From contig NZ_KI912151.1 in NCBI RefSeq assembly GCF_000517105.1, forward strand, positions 62,001-126,000: a DNA stretch of 64,000 nucleotides. The letters are read 5' to 3'. This document shows positions 25,567-34,106 of the stretch, piece by piece; positions within the stretch are counted from its first letter, which is position 1; each line of letters starts with the position of its first letter. A program made the translations under genes and the position numbers. The DNA comes from Fischerella sp. PCC 9605 (GTDB lineage Bacteria > Cyanobacteriota > Cyanobacteriia > Cyanobacteriales > Nostocaceae). The notes beneath the pieces are model-generated. The model saw only the letters and a program-made list of their open reading frames with translations. It did no database searches and was not told where the DNA came from.

Positions 25567-25952
25567 GGGTTGTTATTCTCAGCAGCGAGTTAAGTTTTTA
25601 TTCCAAAACTATACAGACGCAACTAAGTAGTTAAGCGTAAATATTAATGTATTTTTTGTAGCCACTGCTAGTGGTTAAGCTAATGTACCTCTAAGTTACA
25701 TAATCCGAAGACGCGGTAACGCAAAGACAGCAAGACGCAAGACGCAGGGATACAGATTGAACGATTGTTAGCTTATTACTTTAATCTTCTTATTTGTTTT
25801 TACTGCAATCAATAGGCGATTATGCTTCCCAAGAGCCTTTTGTGCAAGTTGACAGAAATTTTTAGCAAAAAGTAAATTACATATATTCTTAAACATTTGT
25901 AAACTGTTAGCAGTTACGTAGCCGCGTGTCACATCTTGATTAAGGAAATATC
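25567..25952. other. Divergent promoter region (membrane gene / cruF)
   Basis: 386 bp. It contains a short run of ACGCAAGACGCAGG-type repeats at 25720-25750, a fragment of a dispersed repeat. The rest is AT-rich. Promoters for both flanking genes are expected here; cruF has AAGGAAA eight bases before its ATG. Confidence 0.45.
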
Positions 25953-26858
25953 ATGAAACAACTTGTTATCGCTGAGCGCGTGTGCCTCACTGGTCATATT
26001 ATATCGATGGTGTTTGGACTGGTAGGAATATTACTGGTAGTTCCCCACCCCGAAATAATTTTGAACTTAGCCGATATAGGACAAACAGCCATGCAATGGA
26101 GTATGGCTGGAGGTGGCGTGGTTTATATGATTTTGGGTGCGGCAGCTGTTTCTTTGTATGCTTATCGAATCTTAGGGTTACGTTTGTGGCTGTCATTTAT
26201 GCTGCCCTCGGTGTTTATTTCTTTAAGCAGTGAATTATTGGGAACCAGCACTGGCTTTCCTTTTGGTCACTACAGCTACTTAAGTGGTTTGGGTTATAAA
26301 ATTGCGGGTTTAGTACCGTTTACCATTCCCTTGTCGTGGTTTTATGTAGGATGCGTGTCTTACTTGCTGGCGCGTGCTGGTTTGGAAGTAGATAAAAAAC
26401 CCAGCCTGCTGCGTCATGTCGGTGCGATAGGTTTGGGTGCTTTGTTGCTTACTTCTTGGGATTTTGTACTTGATCCAGCGATGAGCCAAACTTCTCTACC
26501 CTTCTGGTATTGGCAACAACCGGGAGCTTTTTTTGGGATGCCTTATCAAAACTTTGCTGGGTGGATTGGTACTGGTTCGGTGTTTATGACGGTGGCTGCA
26601 CTGTTGTGGCGGAGTACACCAATTAAATTAGAGCGATCGCAACTTAATCTACCCTTAATTGTTTACTTAAGCAACTTTGCCTTTGCCACAGTCATGAGCT
26701 TGGCGGCTGGATTCCCCATTCCTGTATTATTAGGGATGTTCTTAGGCGTGACTCCGGCCGTGGTACTGTGGTGGAAAGCTCAAACTACATCTACATCAGC
26801 TGTAGAAGCTGCAACCAAGGAAGTGCAAGTAGCTCCGGTAAAAGTTGCTCTCAAGTAA
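25953..26858 (+). CDS. cruF: Carotenoid 1'-hydratase CruF
   Basis: 301 residues, integral membrane, with about eight helices. Family-typical motifs are FISLSSELLGTSTGFPFGHYSYLSGLGYKI (about 90-118), VPFTIPLSWFYVGCVSYLLAR, GALLLTSWDFVLDPAMS and WYWQQPGAFFGMPYQNFAGWIGTG. The acidic residues in SELLGT, WDFVLDPAM and the aromatic loops are the conserved features. CruF adds water across the terminal psi-end double bond of gamma-carotene type molecules to form the 1'-hydroxyl of myxol and related carotenoids. cruG follows on the same strand, and the two act consecutively. The C-terminal ~25 residues are a variable hydrophilic tail. Confidence 0.9.
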   Translation: MKQLVIAERVCLTGHIISMVFGLVGILLVVPHPEIILNLADIGQTAMQWSMAGGGVVYMILGAAAVSLYAYRILGLRLWLSFMLPSVFISLSSELLGTSTGFPFGHYSYLSGLGYKIAGLVPFTIPLSWFYVGCVSYLLARAGLEVDKKPSLLRHVGAIGLGALLLTSWDFVLDPAMSQTSLPFWYWQQPGAFFGMPYQNFAGWIGTGSVFMTVAALLWRSTPIKLERSQLNLPLIVYLSNFAFATVMSLAAGFPIPVLLGMFLGVTPAVVLWWKAQTTSTSAVEAATKEVQVAPVKVALK

Positions 26859-26923
26859 ATCAAAATTCTACTAGACACGACGGCAGTTGCTACAACAGGG
26901 GGGTTTAGAATCCCTGCACAGTA

Positions 26924-26949
26924 GCGTTGGGGAAAAAGATCCCCAACGC
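26924..26949. other. Strong hairpin between cruF and cruG
   Basis: GCGTTGGGG (26924-26932) and CCCCAACGC (26941-26949) form a perfect 9-bp stem around AAAAAGAT. There is no T-run on the + strand. It may reduce cruG expression relative to cruF, or be a small palindromic repeat. Confidence 0.5.
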
Positions 26950-27020
26950 ACTGGTTCTGCAACGCCCTGCCTTATTTATCACATCTTACATACCTTTTGC
27001 GTTAGCCCAATATTTTTGCA

Positions 27021-28214
27021 GTGACAAGCTGGTTGATAATAGCAAGCGCCTTTTCGCTTTTTTTACTACTTATACAAGTGCCCGCAACAGCAATTTTGCT
27101 GTCGCGCCTCCTCAAAGGCCCCCTACGCCATCCTCCCGTTACACCCGAAAACCCGACACCAGAACTACTCGGTAATGTCAGTATAGTTGTTCCTACCCTT
27201 AATGAGGCTCTACGCATTAGTTCCCTGTTGGCTGGCTTAAGTCGCCAAAGCTACGAAGTCCGAGAAATTATCGTTGTAGATAGCAATTCCCAAGATGGCA
27301 CTCGCGATTTGGTCAAAGCAGCGCAAAAACAAGACCCCCGCTTTCGTCTAGTTACCGATGATCCTTTACCCTCTACTTGGGTAGGGCGTCCTTGGGCATT
27401 GCATAACGGCTTTTTGCATTCCTCAGAAGCAAGTGAGTGGTTTTTGGGTATGGATGCTGATACCCAACCATCACCCGGTTTAGTTGCGGGTTTGATAAAG
27501 ACAGCCACAGCTGAGGGATATGATTTAGTTTCCCTTTCGCCTCAGTTCATCCTCAAATATCCAGGAGAGTGCTGGTTGCAACCAGCGCTGTTAATGACGC
27601 TGCTTTACCGTTTTGACCCTGCTGGTATAAATACAGATCGGTCAGAAAGGGTAATGGCGAATGGACAATGCTTTTTATGCCGCCGTTCCGTTCTCGCTGC
27701 TGTAAGTGGTTATACTAGTGCTAAAAGTTCTTTTTGCGACGACGTTACCTTGGCTCGGCATATAGCCGCTTCTGGGTTTAGGGTAGGCTTTTTAGATGGG
27801 GCGAAAGTGCTAAAGGTGCGGATGTATGAAGGGGCGATAGAGACGTGGAAAGAATGGGGACGAAGTCTCGACTTGAAAGATGCTTCTTCCCGCGCCCAAT
27901 TATGGGGTGATTTGTGGCTACTCACTTCAGTTCAGGGTCTACCCCTCCCCATCGTACTCATTTTTTTGTTACTCTCCCCCCCTCTCCCCCTCTCCCCCTC
28001 TCCCCCTCTCTTCCTATTGGGGCTAAATACATTTCTGCTGATAGTTCGCTTTGCTATGCTTTTGGCGATCGCACCCTGTTACGATCGCACCCAGACTAGA
28101 GGCGGTTGGTTGTTTTGGCTTTCCCCGTTGGCTGATCCTTTGGCGGTAATGCGAATCTTCTTATCTGCATTCCGCACTCCACGACAGTGGCGGGGAAGAA
28201 ATTATGAATTATGA
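27021..28214 (+). CDS. cruG: Carotenoid 2'-O-glycosyltransferase CruG
   Basis: 397 residues from GTG 27021. An N-terminal membrane helix (MTSWLIIASAFSLFLLLIQVPATAIL) is followed by a GT2-type catalytic domain: VSIVVPTLNEALRISSLLAGL, IIVVDSNSQDGT, the nucleotide-sugar Asp motif in GMDADTQPSP, NGQCFLCRRSVL and SFCDDVTLARHI. C-terminal membrane helices follow (about 300-385). CruG transfers a sugar (fucose or rhamnose) to the 2'-hydroxyl of myxol-type carotenoids made by CruF, at the membrane. A C/T-rich 8-bp repeat (27967-28013) lies in the coding sequence and gives a Pro/Leu/Ser segment (LSPPLPLSPSPPL) inside the C-terminal membrane region. The frame stays open, so the protein is probably made, but this segment is unusual for the family. 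Confidence 0.88.
   Translation: MTSWLIIASAFSLFLLLIQVPATAILLSRLLKGPLRHPPVTPENPTPELLGNVSIVVPTLNEALRISSLLAGLSRQSYEVREIIVVDSNSQDGTRDLVKAAQKQDPRFRLVTDDPLPSTWVGRPWALHNGFLHSSEASEWFLGMDADTQPSPGLVAGLIKTATAEGYDLVSLSPQFILKYPGECWLQPALLMTLLYRFDPAGINTDRSERVMANGQCFLCRRSVLAAVSGYTSAKSSFCDDVTLARHIAASGFRVGFLDGAKVLKVRMYEGAIETWKEWGRSLDLKDASSRAQLWGDLWLLTSVQGLPLPIVLIFLLLSPPLPLSPSPPLFLLGLNTFLLIVRFAMLLAIAPCYDRTQTRGGWLFWLSPLADPLAVMRIFLSAFRTPRQWRGRNYEL
27967..28013 (+). repeat. C/T-rich tandem repeat inside cruG
   Basis: CTCTCCCC units repeated about four to five times with an 8-bp period, the same kind of STRR as in intergenic regions (compare CTCCCCAT near 58950). Because 8 is not a multiple of 3 the encoded Pro/Leu/Ser pattern is irregular. 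Confidence 0.85.
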
Positions 28215-28234
28215 AACTTTTGATCGTTCATAAT

Positions 28235-29149
28235 TTATTCGTCATTTTCATCTTTAATGCGATCGCCGCGTTCCAGTTCCCAAAGAATTTGATTACCTTC
28301 TCGTCTGACTCGCGAAACGATCCAGTTACGCCAGCGCCATTGATCTCCGCGACTAGTAACGGCGCTGGCGTGGACATCCATCAAGTCTGCCAATTCTGAA
28401 CTGGTGATTAAGTAGCCTTTTTCGGCTATTTCGTCAGCGATCCGTAGGGTTTCCACTAAGTTGTGGAGTTGTACCACCCTCATTTCGCGTGGTAATTCCT
28501 CATGGGAGAGGGTAGTTGAGTGATTCGATGTATCCATCATAGTTATCTCTGATGCAAGAGCACTGATATCTTGTGTATTTTTGTTAATTATCGTCGATTC
28601 GTGGTTACAATCAGATACGCTTGCTACCACAGCTTCAGTTGATGTTCGTAAAAATGCATCAAATGGATTAATGCCGGAAACTTGTCTCAGTGATGGGGTT
28701 TTACCATCGGCAAAGGCACGAGCGATCGCATCACAGCGTTCGTTTCCTTCATTACCTGCATGACCCCGGACGTGTTGCCATTTTATCTGACTGCTATTGA
28801 GTTGATCGAGTTCCTCTAATAAGTCTTGATTGAGGACGGGATTACCATCTGCTTTTTTCCAGCCTTTTCGTTTCCAGGTTTTTACCCATTTGGTAACGCA
28901 GTTGATCAGATACTCGCTATCAGTGTAGAGAGTGATAGGTTCGGTTTGTCCGGATGCTTTGAGAAATTGTAAAGCAGCGATCGCGGCTTGCATCTCCATT
29001 TTGTTATTGGTAGTTTTGGGGGAAGCATCGCCTATTTCATGAATGGAACCATCGCTGAAGTAGACGACAACACCCCAACCCCCAGGGCCTGGGTTGCCGG
29101 TGCAAGCACCATCAGTGTATATACTTTGAATTGTGCGTTGATATGACAT
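28235..29149 (-). CDS. rnhA: Ribonuclease HI with C-terminal extension
   Basis: 304 residues, about twice the size of a minimal RNase HI. Residues 7-150 are the RNase H fold: IYTDGACTGNPGPGGWGVV (first Asp), NNKMEMQAAIAAL (Glu), LYTDSEYLINCVTKWVKTWKRKGWKKADGNPVLN (second Asp and the basic handle), WQHVRGHAGNEGNERCDAIA (catalytic His and last Asp). All four acidic residues of the two-metal site are present. It hydrolyses RNA in RNA-DNA hybrids. Residues 150-220 are a variable linker; the C-terminal ~90 residues (MRVVQLHNLVETLRIADEIAEKGYLITSSELADLMDVH...WRWRNWIVSRVRREGNQILWELER) form a separate helical/winged module found in several cyanobacterial proteins, perhaps a DNA-binding or targeting domain. 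Convergent with cruG. Confidence 0.92.
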   Translation of the reverse strand: MSYQRTIQSIYTDGACTGNPGPGGWGVVVYFSDGSIHEIGDASPKTTNNKMEMQAAIAALQFLKASGQTEPITLYTDSEYLINCVTKWVKTWKRKGWKKADGNPVLNQDLLEELDQLNSSQIKWQHVRGHAGNEGNERCDAIARAFADGKTPSLRQVSGINPFDAFLRTSTEAVVASVSDCNHESTIINKNTQDISALASEITMMDTSNHSTTLSHEELPREMRVVQLHNLVETLRIADEIAEKGYLITSSELADLMDVHASAVTSRGDQWRWRNWIVSRVRREGNQILWELERGDRIKDENDE

Positions 29150-29488
29150 GGTTAAGATTTTAACCGCAGAGAACGCAAAGAACGCAGAGAAAAAAAAGAG
29201 TTTAGCGGCGGAAAATACGGAGAATAATTAAGGTTAGCATAATTGCAATTACACCTATGCCTAAACTCAAAAAGAAGGCTTGGGTTTGTAAGTCAGAGGG
29301 TTTTTGGTGTTTGCAGGAATCTCAGCTTTGTAGAGGGTTGGGGAGAAGTTCCAAATAAATGCTGAAAAAGCCTTTTTAGCCACTGCCAAAGTCATCTGAG
29401 CATCTACCACTGTTTTGTATCGTGGTTATGCTTGTATTTTATCGATTTTATTGAGGTGACAGTGTTTGTAGGCCGTAATGATTACCCT
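29150..29488. other. Spacer with dispersed-repeat fragment and a possible gene remnant
   Basis: Next to rnhA is an ACGCAGAG-type repeat fragment (29157-29195). On the minus strand 29202-29321 is open for 39 codons without a good start; its end reads as a membrane helix (AFFLSLGIGVIAIMLTLIILRIFRR), suggestive of the tail of a lost small membrane gene. The rest shows nothing. Confidence 0.25.
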
Positions 29489-29932
29489 TCAGCTGTAATA
29501 ATCAATTGTCTGTTCAATAAATTTTTGCCAATTTGCATCGGGAGTCCAGATTTCATATAAATCTTTCTTAGCTTCTATATCACTGATACCTTCACACAAA
29601 CGGCGATAAAGATACATGAAAGCAGAAACTCTCTTATTTGCCACACAATGTACAAATACTCTTTTATTGGTGTTTGTCTCCATAACTTGAAAAAAGTCTT
29701 TGAGATTCTCCAATGTGGGTTTTTCCCAAACTACAGGAATGTTGACATATTCCATACCTTGAGATTCGACAATTTGTTTTTCATTAGGTAAGGCGTTGGG
29801 AGATTCTGGTAATGCCAAATTCACAATTACTTGATATCCAGCTTCTTTGATAAGTGCAAATTCTTCTTTAGTTGGTTGTCCTGATGTGGCGATTGAATTT
29901 GAGATTTGCAGGAAGTTGTAGATATTTTCCAT
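29489..29932 (-). CDS. Protein tyrosine phosphatase-like (DUF442-type) protein
   Basis: 147 residues from ATG 29932 (MENIYNFLQISNSIATSGQPTKEEF...); an upstream ATG at 29947 adds five residues. The opening, TSGQPT followed by LIKEAGYQVIVNLAL, is typical of DUF442/dual-specificity-like phosphatases. The P-loop region reads VFVHCVANKRVSAFMYLYR: the Cys is followed by Arg after four residues rather than the canonical five (CX5R), so activity cannot be assumed. The final segment (GISDIEAKKDLYEIWTPDANWQKFIE) is helical. Possible roles are signalling dephosphorylation or a binding-only function. It stands alone between repeats and the LysR gene. Confidence 0.75.
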   Translation of the reverse strand: MENIYNFLQISNSIATSGQPTKEEFALIKEAGYQVIVNLALPESPNALPNEKQIVESQGMEYVNIPVVWEKPTLENLKDFFQVMETNTNKRVFVHCVANKRVSAFMYLYRRLCEGISDIEAKKDLYEIWTPDANWQKFIEQTIDYYS

Positions 29933-30244
29933 ACAGTTATGGGACATTGGATTGCAGGAGCGATTGATGATTGTTTGACGAATAAAGCCTTAGTTTTTAA
30001 TTTCATTAAGACAAAAATTTTGGATGAGCAATCGCATCATGTCTGTTTACAAACCTGTAATTAGGATTGATACACCAGATAGGTTGAAGTGGAAACGCAG
30101 AGAAGGACGGACATGATGTAAAATTTACGCTTGCCATTGCACGAATACACAGGTTGAACCCCAAAAGTGTCTCTTTACAAGTATATTAACGATCAAATAT
30201 TAGTTTTGACTGAGGTACAAAGCCCCACAATCGTTGATATAAGC
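29933..30244. other. Spacer without recognisable content
   Basis: 312 bp between the phosphatase-like gene (its promoter side) and the end of the LysR gene. A short ACGCAGAGAAGG fragment of a dispersed repeat lies near 30092. No gene or strong hairpin seen. Confidence 0.4.
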
Positions 30245-31135
30245 TCATGGGGATTGAGCTAAAGTTTGAAAATCAAATTTTTTTAACATTTCTAAAAATC
30301 TGAAAACCGCAGGAGTATGCAGAGCATTAGATAATATTGCAACGGCAATCACTCGTTCTAGCGGTTCTGGCAAGCTGTATACCTGCACCTTTGGGGGAAT
30401 TGGTATTGCTGCTAGGCGAGGGAGAATCGCAGCTCTGAGTCCTTGATTTACCATGCTGACAATGGTAGAGTCTTCCTGGATGTCGCTAGCGGTATTCAGG
30501 AAGGGCGCTGTATTCTTGATGTGGTTGTGCAGAATGCGTCCGCAGGGTAAGCACATCAGCGAGACTGGTGCATAAGCAGCTAAATCTTTCCATACGATCT
30601 GGGGACTGTTAACTTGAGCATATGGTGGTAGTAAAGCTACATACTCATCCCGGAGAATTTCCCAGGTTTCAAATTCATCACTTGTAGGTAGATAGGTAAC
30701 ACCAATATCAGCACGTCCCTCCCGCAAACAATTTTCGATATCCAAGTAGTCAACGCGTTCAATGAGTGTGACGGCAATTTCTGGGAATTGATGGTGAAAT
30801 TTGGCGATCGCTTGTGGTAATAAATGAGTGGCGACGCTGCGAAAAGAAGCGATCCGCACATGACCACCATGTAAACCTTTATGCAGATTTGCTTCTGCTT
30901 GTAACATCTCCAGATGTTGCAGGGCTTGACGGGCGTGATCCAAAATTCGCTCCCCTGCTGGTGTCAACACTGCACCATAACGACCTCTGGCAAATAAAGA
31001 CACGCCGAGTTCTTCTTCTAAGGTAGCAATAGCATGACTAATTGCTGGTTGAGAAAGCTGCAATTCACTAGCCGCCTCACTAAAGTTACCATACTCCGCC
31101 ACAGCAACTAAGGCTCGAATCTGGGAGAGTTTCAT
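30245..31135 (-). CDS. LysR-family transcriptional regulator
   Basis: 296 residues from ATG 31135 (MKLSQIRALVAVAEYGNFSEAASEL...). A longer frame from 31213 adds 26 residues lacking family similarity. The winged helix-turn-helix occupies 1-62: FSEAASELQLSQPAISHAIATLEEELGVSLFARGR. The C-terminal co-inducer-binding domain (about 90-290) has HVRIASFRSVATHLLPQAIAKFHHQFPEI and EGRADIGVTYLP motifs. LysR proteins bind as tetramers and respond to a small molecule. The divergent gene pair at 31301 (small protein and GST) is the natural target, with the 165-bp spacer holding both promoters. The ligand is unknown. Confidence 0.92.
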   Translation of the reverse strand: MKLSQIRALVAVAEYGNFSEAASELQLSQPAISHAIATLEEELGVSLFARGRYGAVLTPAGERILDHARQALQHLEMLQAEANLHKGLHGGHVRIASFRSVATHLLPQAIAKFHHQFPEIAVTLIERVDYLDIENCLREGRADIGVTYLPTSDEFETWEILRDEYVALLPPYAQVNSPQIVWKDLAAYAPVSLMCLPCGRILHNHIKNTAPFLNTASDIQEDSTIVSMVNQGLRAAILPRLAAIPIPPKVQVYSLPEPLERVIAVAILSNALHTPAVFRFLEMLKKFDFQTLAQSP

Positions 31136-31300
31136 CGGTAATTCCAACGCAGATGCTTGATTTGGTTTTCTCAAACAAATTGTATCAATTATTTTTCTAT
31201 CTATAAACCACATTTATAGAAACTATACAAGCCATGATTTGATTGCTAATTGAGGCATTGCTAGAGTGTTTATTGTTGATGGATTCTCAGGAATAATTCT

Positions 31301-31573
31301 ATGAACAATAACTGCATGTGTCTGCAATCTGATGACACAGAATTAGAACAAAAATTTGGCGATGACAATACTTCAGCCTTGCAGAAATTTTTGCGTGGTA
31401 TTTGGCAAAAGATAGTGAATGCTGTGCTAACAAGTCAAGAATTAAAAGTTTGGCAAAAAGTAGACAGCTACGGTCATAATTATTGGGAAGCATACGATCC
31501 CGCGACAGGCAAATCTTTCACATCAGGTTCTGAATCTGATATGCTTGCTTGGATTGAACAGCTTTATCGGTAA
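31301..31573 (+). CDS. Small conserved protein upstream of a GST gene
   Basis: 90 residues. The N-terminus (MNNNCMCLQSDDTELEQKFGDD) is variable. The C-terminal 45 residues (ELKVWQKVDSYGHNYWEAYDPATGKSFTSGSESDMLAWIEQLYR) look like a small compact domain conserved in cyanobacteria, with aromatic residues and a terminal amphipathic helix. It ends eight bases before the GST gene, so the two are an operon, and it is divergent from the LysR gene that probably controls them. No function known to me. Confidence 0.68.
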   Translation: MNNNCMCLQSDDTELEQKFGDDNTSALQKFLRGIWQKIVNAVLTSQELKVWQKVDSYGHNYWEAYDPATGKSFTSGSESDMLAWIEQLYR

Positions 31574-31580
31574 TTAAAAT

Positions 31581-32234
31581 ATGGCTGACTTAACTCTTGT
31601 AATTGGCAATAAAAATTATTCATCCTGGTCGCTGCGTCCCTGGTTGGCGATGAAGCAATTTGGTTTGAACTTAGAGGAAATTCGTATTCCTCTCTACACC
31701 CCGGAATCTGCATCGAAAATTCGCCAATATTCTCCTTCAGGAAAAGTGCCAGTCTTGTTACATGGCACTCAAACTGTTTGGGATTCTCTGGCTATTTGCG
31801 AATACTTAGCTGAAGAATTCCCAAATCTGAATTGGTGGCCAGAGGATAAAGCAGCAAGGGCAATTGCTCATTCTATCAGCGCAGAAATGCATTCGGGTTT
31901 TCAAAATTTGCGTAACAATATGCCGATGAATTGCCGTGCTAAACTTCCTGGTAAAGGTATGGCAATCGGGGTACAAAAAGACATCGATCGCATTACCACC
32001 ATCTGGCGAGAATGTCGACAAAAGTTTGGCAGTGGTGGCAATATGTTGTTTGGTAAATTTACAATTGCTGATGCGATGTTTGCCCCAGTTGTGTTGCGGT
32101 TTACTATCTATAACGTGCAGTTAGATGCTGTTGCTAAAGATTACGTTGAAGCTATTTTGGCACTACCAGCGTTGCAGGAGTGGATAAAAGCAGGAGAGGC
32201 TGAGCAAGAAATTATTTCGGCTTTTGAGTTTTAG
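31581..32234 (+). CDS. Glutathione S-transferase family protein
   Basis: 217 residues. The N-terminal thioredoxin-fold domain (1-80) has LVIGNKNYSSWSLRPWLAMK with a Ser/Tyr-type glutathione-activating region, SGKVPVLLHG with the cis-Pro, and VWDSLAICEYLAEEFP (glutathione-binding Asp-Ser). The C-terminal helical domain (about 90-210) includes GKFTIADAMFAPVVLRF, the GST N-capping box region. It conjugates or reduces substrates with glutathione in the cytoplasm; the natural substrate is unknown. Second gene of the LysR-linked pair. Its stop overlaps by four bases the stop of the convergent GNAT gene. Confidence 0.9.
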   Translation: MADLTLVIGNKNYSSWSLRPWLAMKQFGLNLEEIRIPLYTPESASKIRQYSPSGKVPVLLHGTQTVWDSLAICEYLAEEFPNLNWWPEDKAARAIAHSISAEMHSGFQNLRNNMPMNCRAKLPGKGMAIGVQKDIDRITTIWRECRQKFGSGGNMLFGKFTIADAMFAPVVLRFTIYNVQLDAVAKDYVEAILALPALQEWIKAGEAEQEIISAFEF

Positions 32235-32734
32235 GGAATTTTTTCTTGTAGAGATGCGTTAGTTGCGATCGCCTGACTATCTAATCGACATAATCTCACC
32301 CGTTCAACAATCTTACTACCCATTCTTTCATAAAATTTGATGCCGCGATTGTTGGATTTAGCCACAGTCCAATCGATTCTACCGCAGCCTTTTTCTTGCG
32401 CTATTTGGCACAAGCGTAACATTAGTAATTCACCAACTCGCTTGTTACGATGTTCTGCTTTGACATACAAATCATCAAGCCAAATACCAGGTTTTGCTAG
32501 GAAGGTGGAATAGATAAAGTGATATGTAGCGAACCCAACAGCATTTCCATCAACCTCAGCCAAAAGAATAAAAGCAAGGGGTTTGTCTCCAAAAAAATCT
32601 TCTTCTAACTTCTGAGGAGTTGCTTTTGCTGTTTCCGGACAACCATCGAATTCAGCCTTTAAATGGATAAATTTCATGATATTTGGGATGTCCGTCGGCA
32701 ATGCATCTCGAATTGAAATATTTATTTTGTTCAT
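32231..32734 (-). CDS. GNAT-family N-acetyltransferase
   Basis: 167 residues from ATG 32734 (MNKINISIRDALPTDIPNIMKFI...); an upstream start at 32755 is possible. Acetyl-CoA-binding core: WLDDLYVKAEHRNKRVGELLMLRLCQIAQEKGC (motif A with R-x-x-x-x-G-x-L), and NNRGIKFYERMGSKIVER near the end (motif B). It resembles diamine/thialysine N-acetyltransferases (DLYV, FYERMGS), but the substrate is not certain. It overlaps the preceding GNAT gene by 83 nt and the convergent GST stop by 4 nt. Confidence 0.87.
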   Translation of the reverse strand: MNKINISIRDALPTDIPNIMKFIHLKAEFDGCPETAKATPQKLEEDFFGDKPLAFILLAEVDGNAVGFATYHFIYSTFLAKPGIWLDDLYVKAEHRNKRVGELLMLRLCQIAQEKGCGRIDWTVAKSNNRGIKFYERMGSKIVERVRLCRLDSQAIATNASLQEKIP

Positions 32735-33167
32735 TATTCTGATAACTTTTATCACTGCTGTTTGTACGGTACATCAAGCGAATATCACTTACATCAGCGG
32801 TAAAGCCCCAGCGTTCGTAAAACGGGATCATCTCTGGCAAACAGTGGAGAGCAAACTGTTCTACAGAACATAACTTGGGATGATTAATGACTGCATCAAT
32901 CAATTTAGCACCAAGCCCCATTTTCCTATGGGTAGGTTTGACGATCACATCATAAATAGTTGCCCTGTAAACAAAGTCAGTGAGAACGCGAGTAAAAGCA
33001 ATTAAGCGATCGCATTCATCAATTAACCCAATGATTATATCTGAAGCTGCTAACATCTTCTCGACTTGTTCATGGGTACGTTGTTTACTCCAGAATTCAT
33101 TCTTATACAAATCAAGTAAATCTGAAACCTGATTTTTACTCAGTTGTTCGACAATTTGGTAAGTCAT
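32652..33167 (-). CDS. GNAT-family N-acetyltransferase, long overlap with next gene
   Basis: 171 residues from ATG 33167 (MTYQIVEQLSKNQVSDLLDLYKNEFWSKQRTHEQVEKML...). The GNAT core is seen in ATIYDVIVKPTHRKMGLGAKLIDAVINHP (motif A) and LPEMIPFYERWGFTADVSDIRLMYRT (motif B). Most of the fold ends at about residue 145; the last ~26 residues (SSDKSYQNNEQNKYF...) are translated from the next gene's upstream and coding region in another frame. This suggests that the original stop was lost, extending the protein into the neighbour. Both GNATs are probably co-translated from one mRNA. Substrate unknown. Confidence 0.82.
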   Translation of the reverse strand: MTYQIVEQLSKNQVSDLLDLYKNEFWSKQRTHEQVEKMLAASDIIIGLIDECDRLIAFTRVLTDFVYRATIYDVIVKPTHRKMGLGAKLIDAVINHPKLCSVEQFALHCLPEMIPFYERWGFTADVSDIRLMYRTNSSDKSYQNNEQNKYFNSRCIADGHPKYHEIYPFKG

Positions 33168-33283
33168 AGGCAACAATTACTCTATCAATTTGTTTGACTG
33201 CACTAAATATATATTTCTCACACTCCGTCGTAATGCATCATTATATGAATGTAAGTATGAAGGGGTCTAGGCTTGTGATTGTA

Positions 33284-33352
33284 CTTGGTGTCTTAGTGTC
33301 TTGGTGGTTAATAAAATTTATTTTTTCACCACCAAGACACTAAGACACAAAG
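33284..33352. repeat. Palindromic dispersed repeat (family A, intact copy)
   Basis: Arms 33284-33308 and 33328-33352 are complementary over 25 bp with one mismatch (CTTGGTGTCTTAGTGTCTTGG... and its complement), with an AT-rich 19-bp loop. A second copy lies at 51239-51335. It occupies part of the 306-bp spacer between the GNAT and methyltransferase genes; no gene is supported in that spacer. Confidence 0.85.
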
Positions 33353-33473
33353 AAAATTCAATGTTGTACTGCGTTGAAAAAAAGGAGTCTTCGCTGCGTG
33401 CGATCTATTTGAACCATTATTTACTTATCAGAGATAGATTAGGAATTTACGCAGCTACCAAGATTAAATTAGC

Positions 33474-34106
33474 TTATGGTTTTAAGCCTATCAGTAGTGC
33501 TAGTTCCAGCCATTTCCAATAGCAATCTACATCAGTAAAACCAATTTCTCTCAGCCAACTGAGTTGGGTTTCCACATCTAAAAGTTTATTTGATGGATCA
33601 TCTTCCTCAAGGGTTCTACCAATTGCTTGTAAAAAACACTCGTGCAGTCTTGGTGTTGGGGATGCTACATGTTCGAGGTTGCAAAAAATTCCACCTGGTT
33701 CTAACAAATGAAAGATTTCTCTATAGAGGGAAAGTTTGCGATCGTGGATGAGGTGATGGATAGCAAAACTGGAGACAACGGCATCAAATTTACCTAAATC
33801 AGGTAGTGGGTCATCTAAGTTGTGTGCAATTACTTGTACTGTAGAATCCCCAGCAAAGCGTGTTCTGGCTGCTGCCAGCATAGTCTGTGAAAAGTCTACA
33901 GCAATAGATTGAGTGTGCGGACGGTCAATTTTAAGGAGAGATAGTAAACGACCGTCCCCAGTTCCCAAATCGAGAATGCGCTTGACATTTTTGGGAACGT
34001 GTTCTAACAATACTGCTTCACCTTCTGTGCGATGGGGAATTTGATCCGCTTTTGCCAAATACGATAAGGCATGGTCTGCGGAAGTCCAAAGGTTAATTTG
34101 GTTCAT
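33474..34106 (-). CDS. Class I SAM-dependent methyltransferase
   Basis: 210 residues. Motif I is RILDLGTGDGRLLSLL (about 43-58), followed by SIAVDFSQTMLAAARTRF (motif II acidic region), FDAVVSSFAIHHL (motif IV) and LEPGGIFCNLEHV (post-motif). The seven-stranded Rossmann-like methyltransferase fold is therefore complete. The C-terminal 50 residues are helical. The substrate may be a small molecule (UbiE/Tam-like), but no specific identification is possible. ATG 34106 gives the usual N-terminal helix before motif I. Confidence 0.9.
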   Translation of the reverse strand: MNQINLWTSADHALSYLAKADQIPHRTEGEAVLLEHVPKNVKRILDLGTGDGRLLSLLKIDRPHTQSIAVDFSQTMLAAARTRFAGDSTVQVIAHNLDDPLPDLGKFDAVVSSFAIHHLIHDRKLSLYREIFHLLEPGGIFCNLEHVASPTPRLHECFLQAIGRTLEEDDPSNKLLDVETQLSWLREIGFTDVDCYWKWLELALLIGLKP

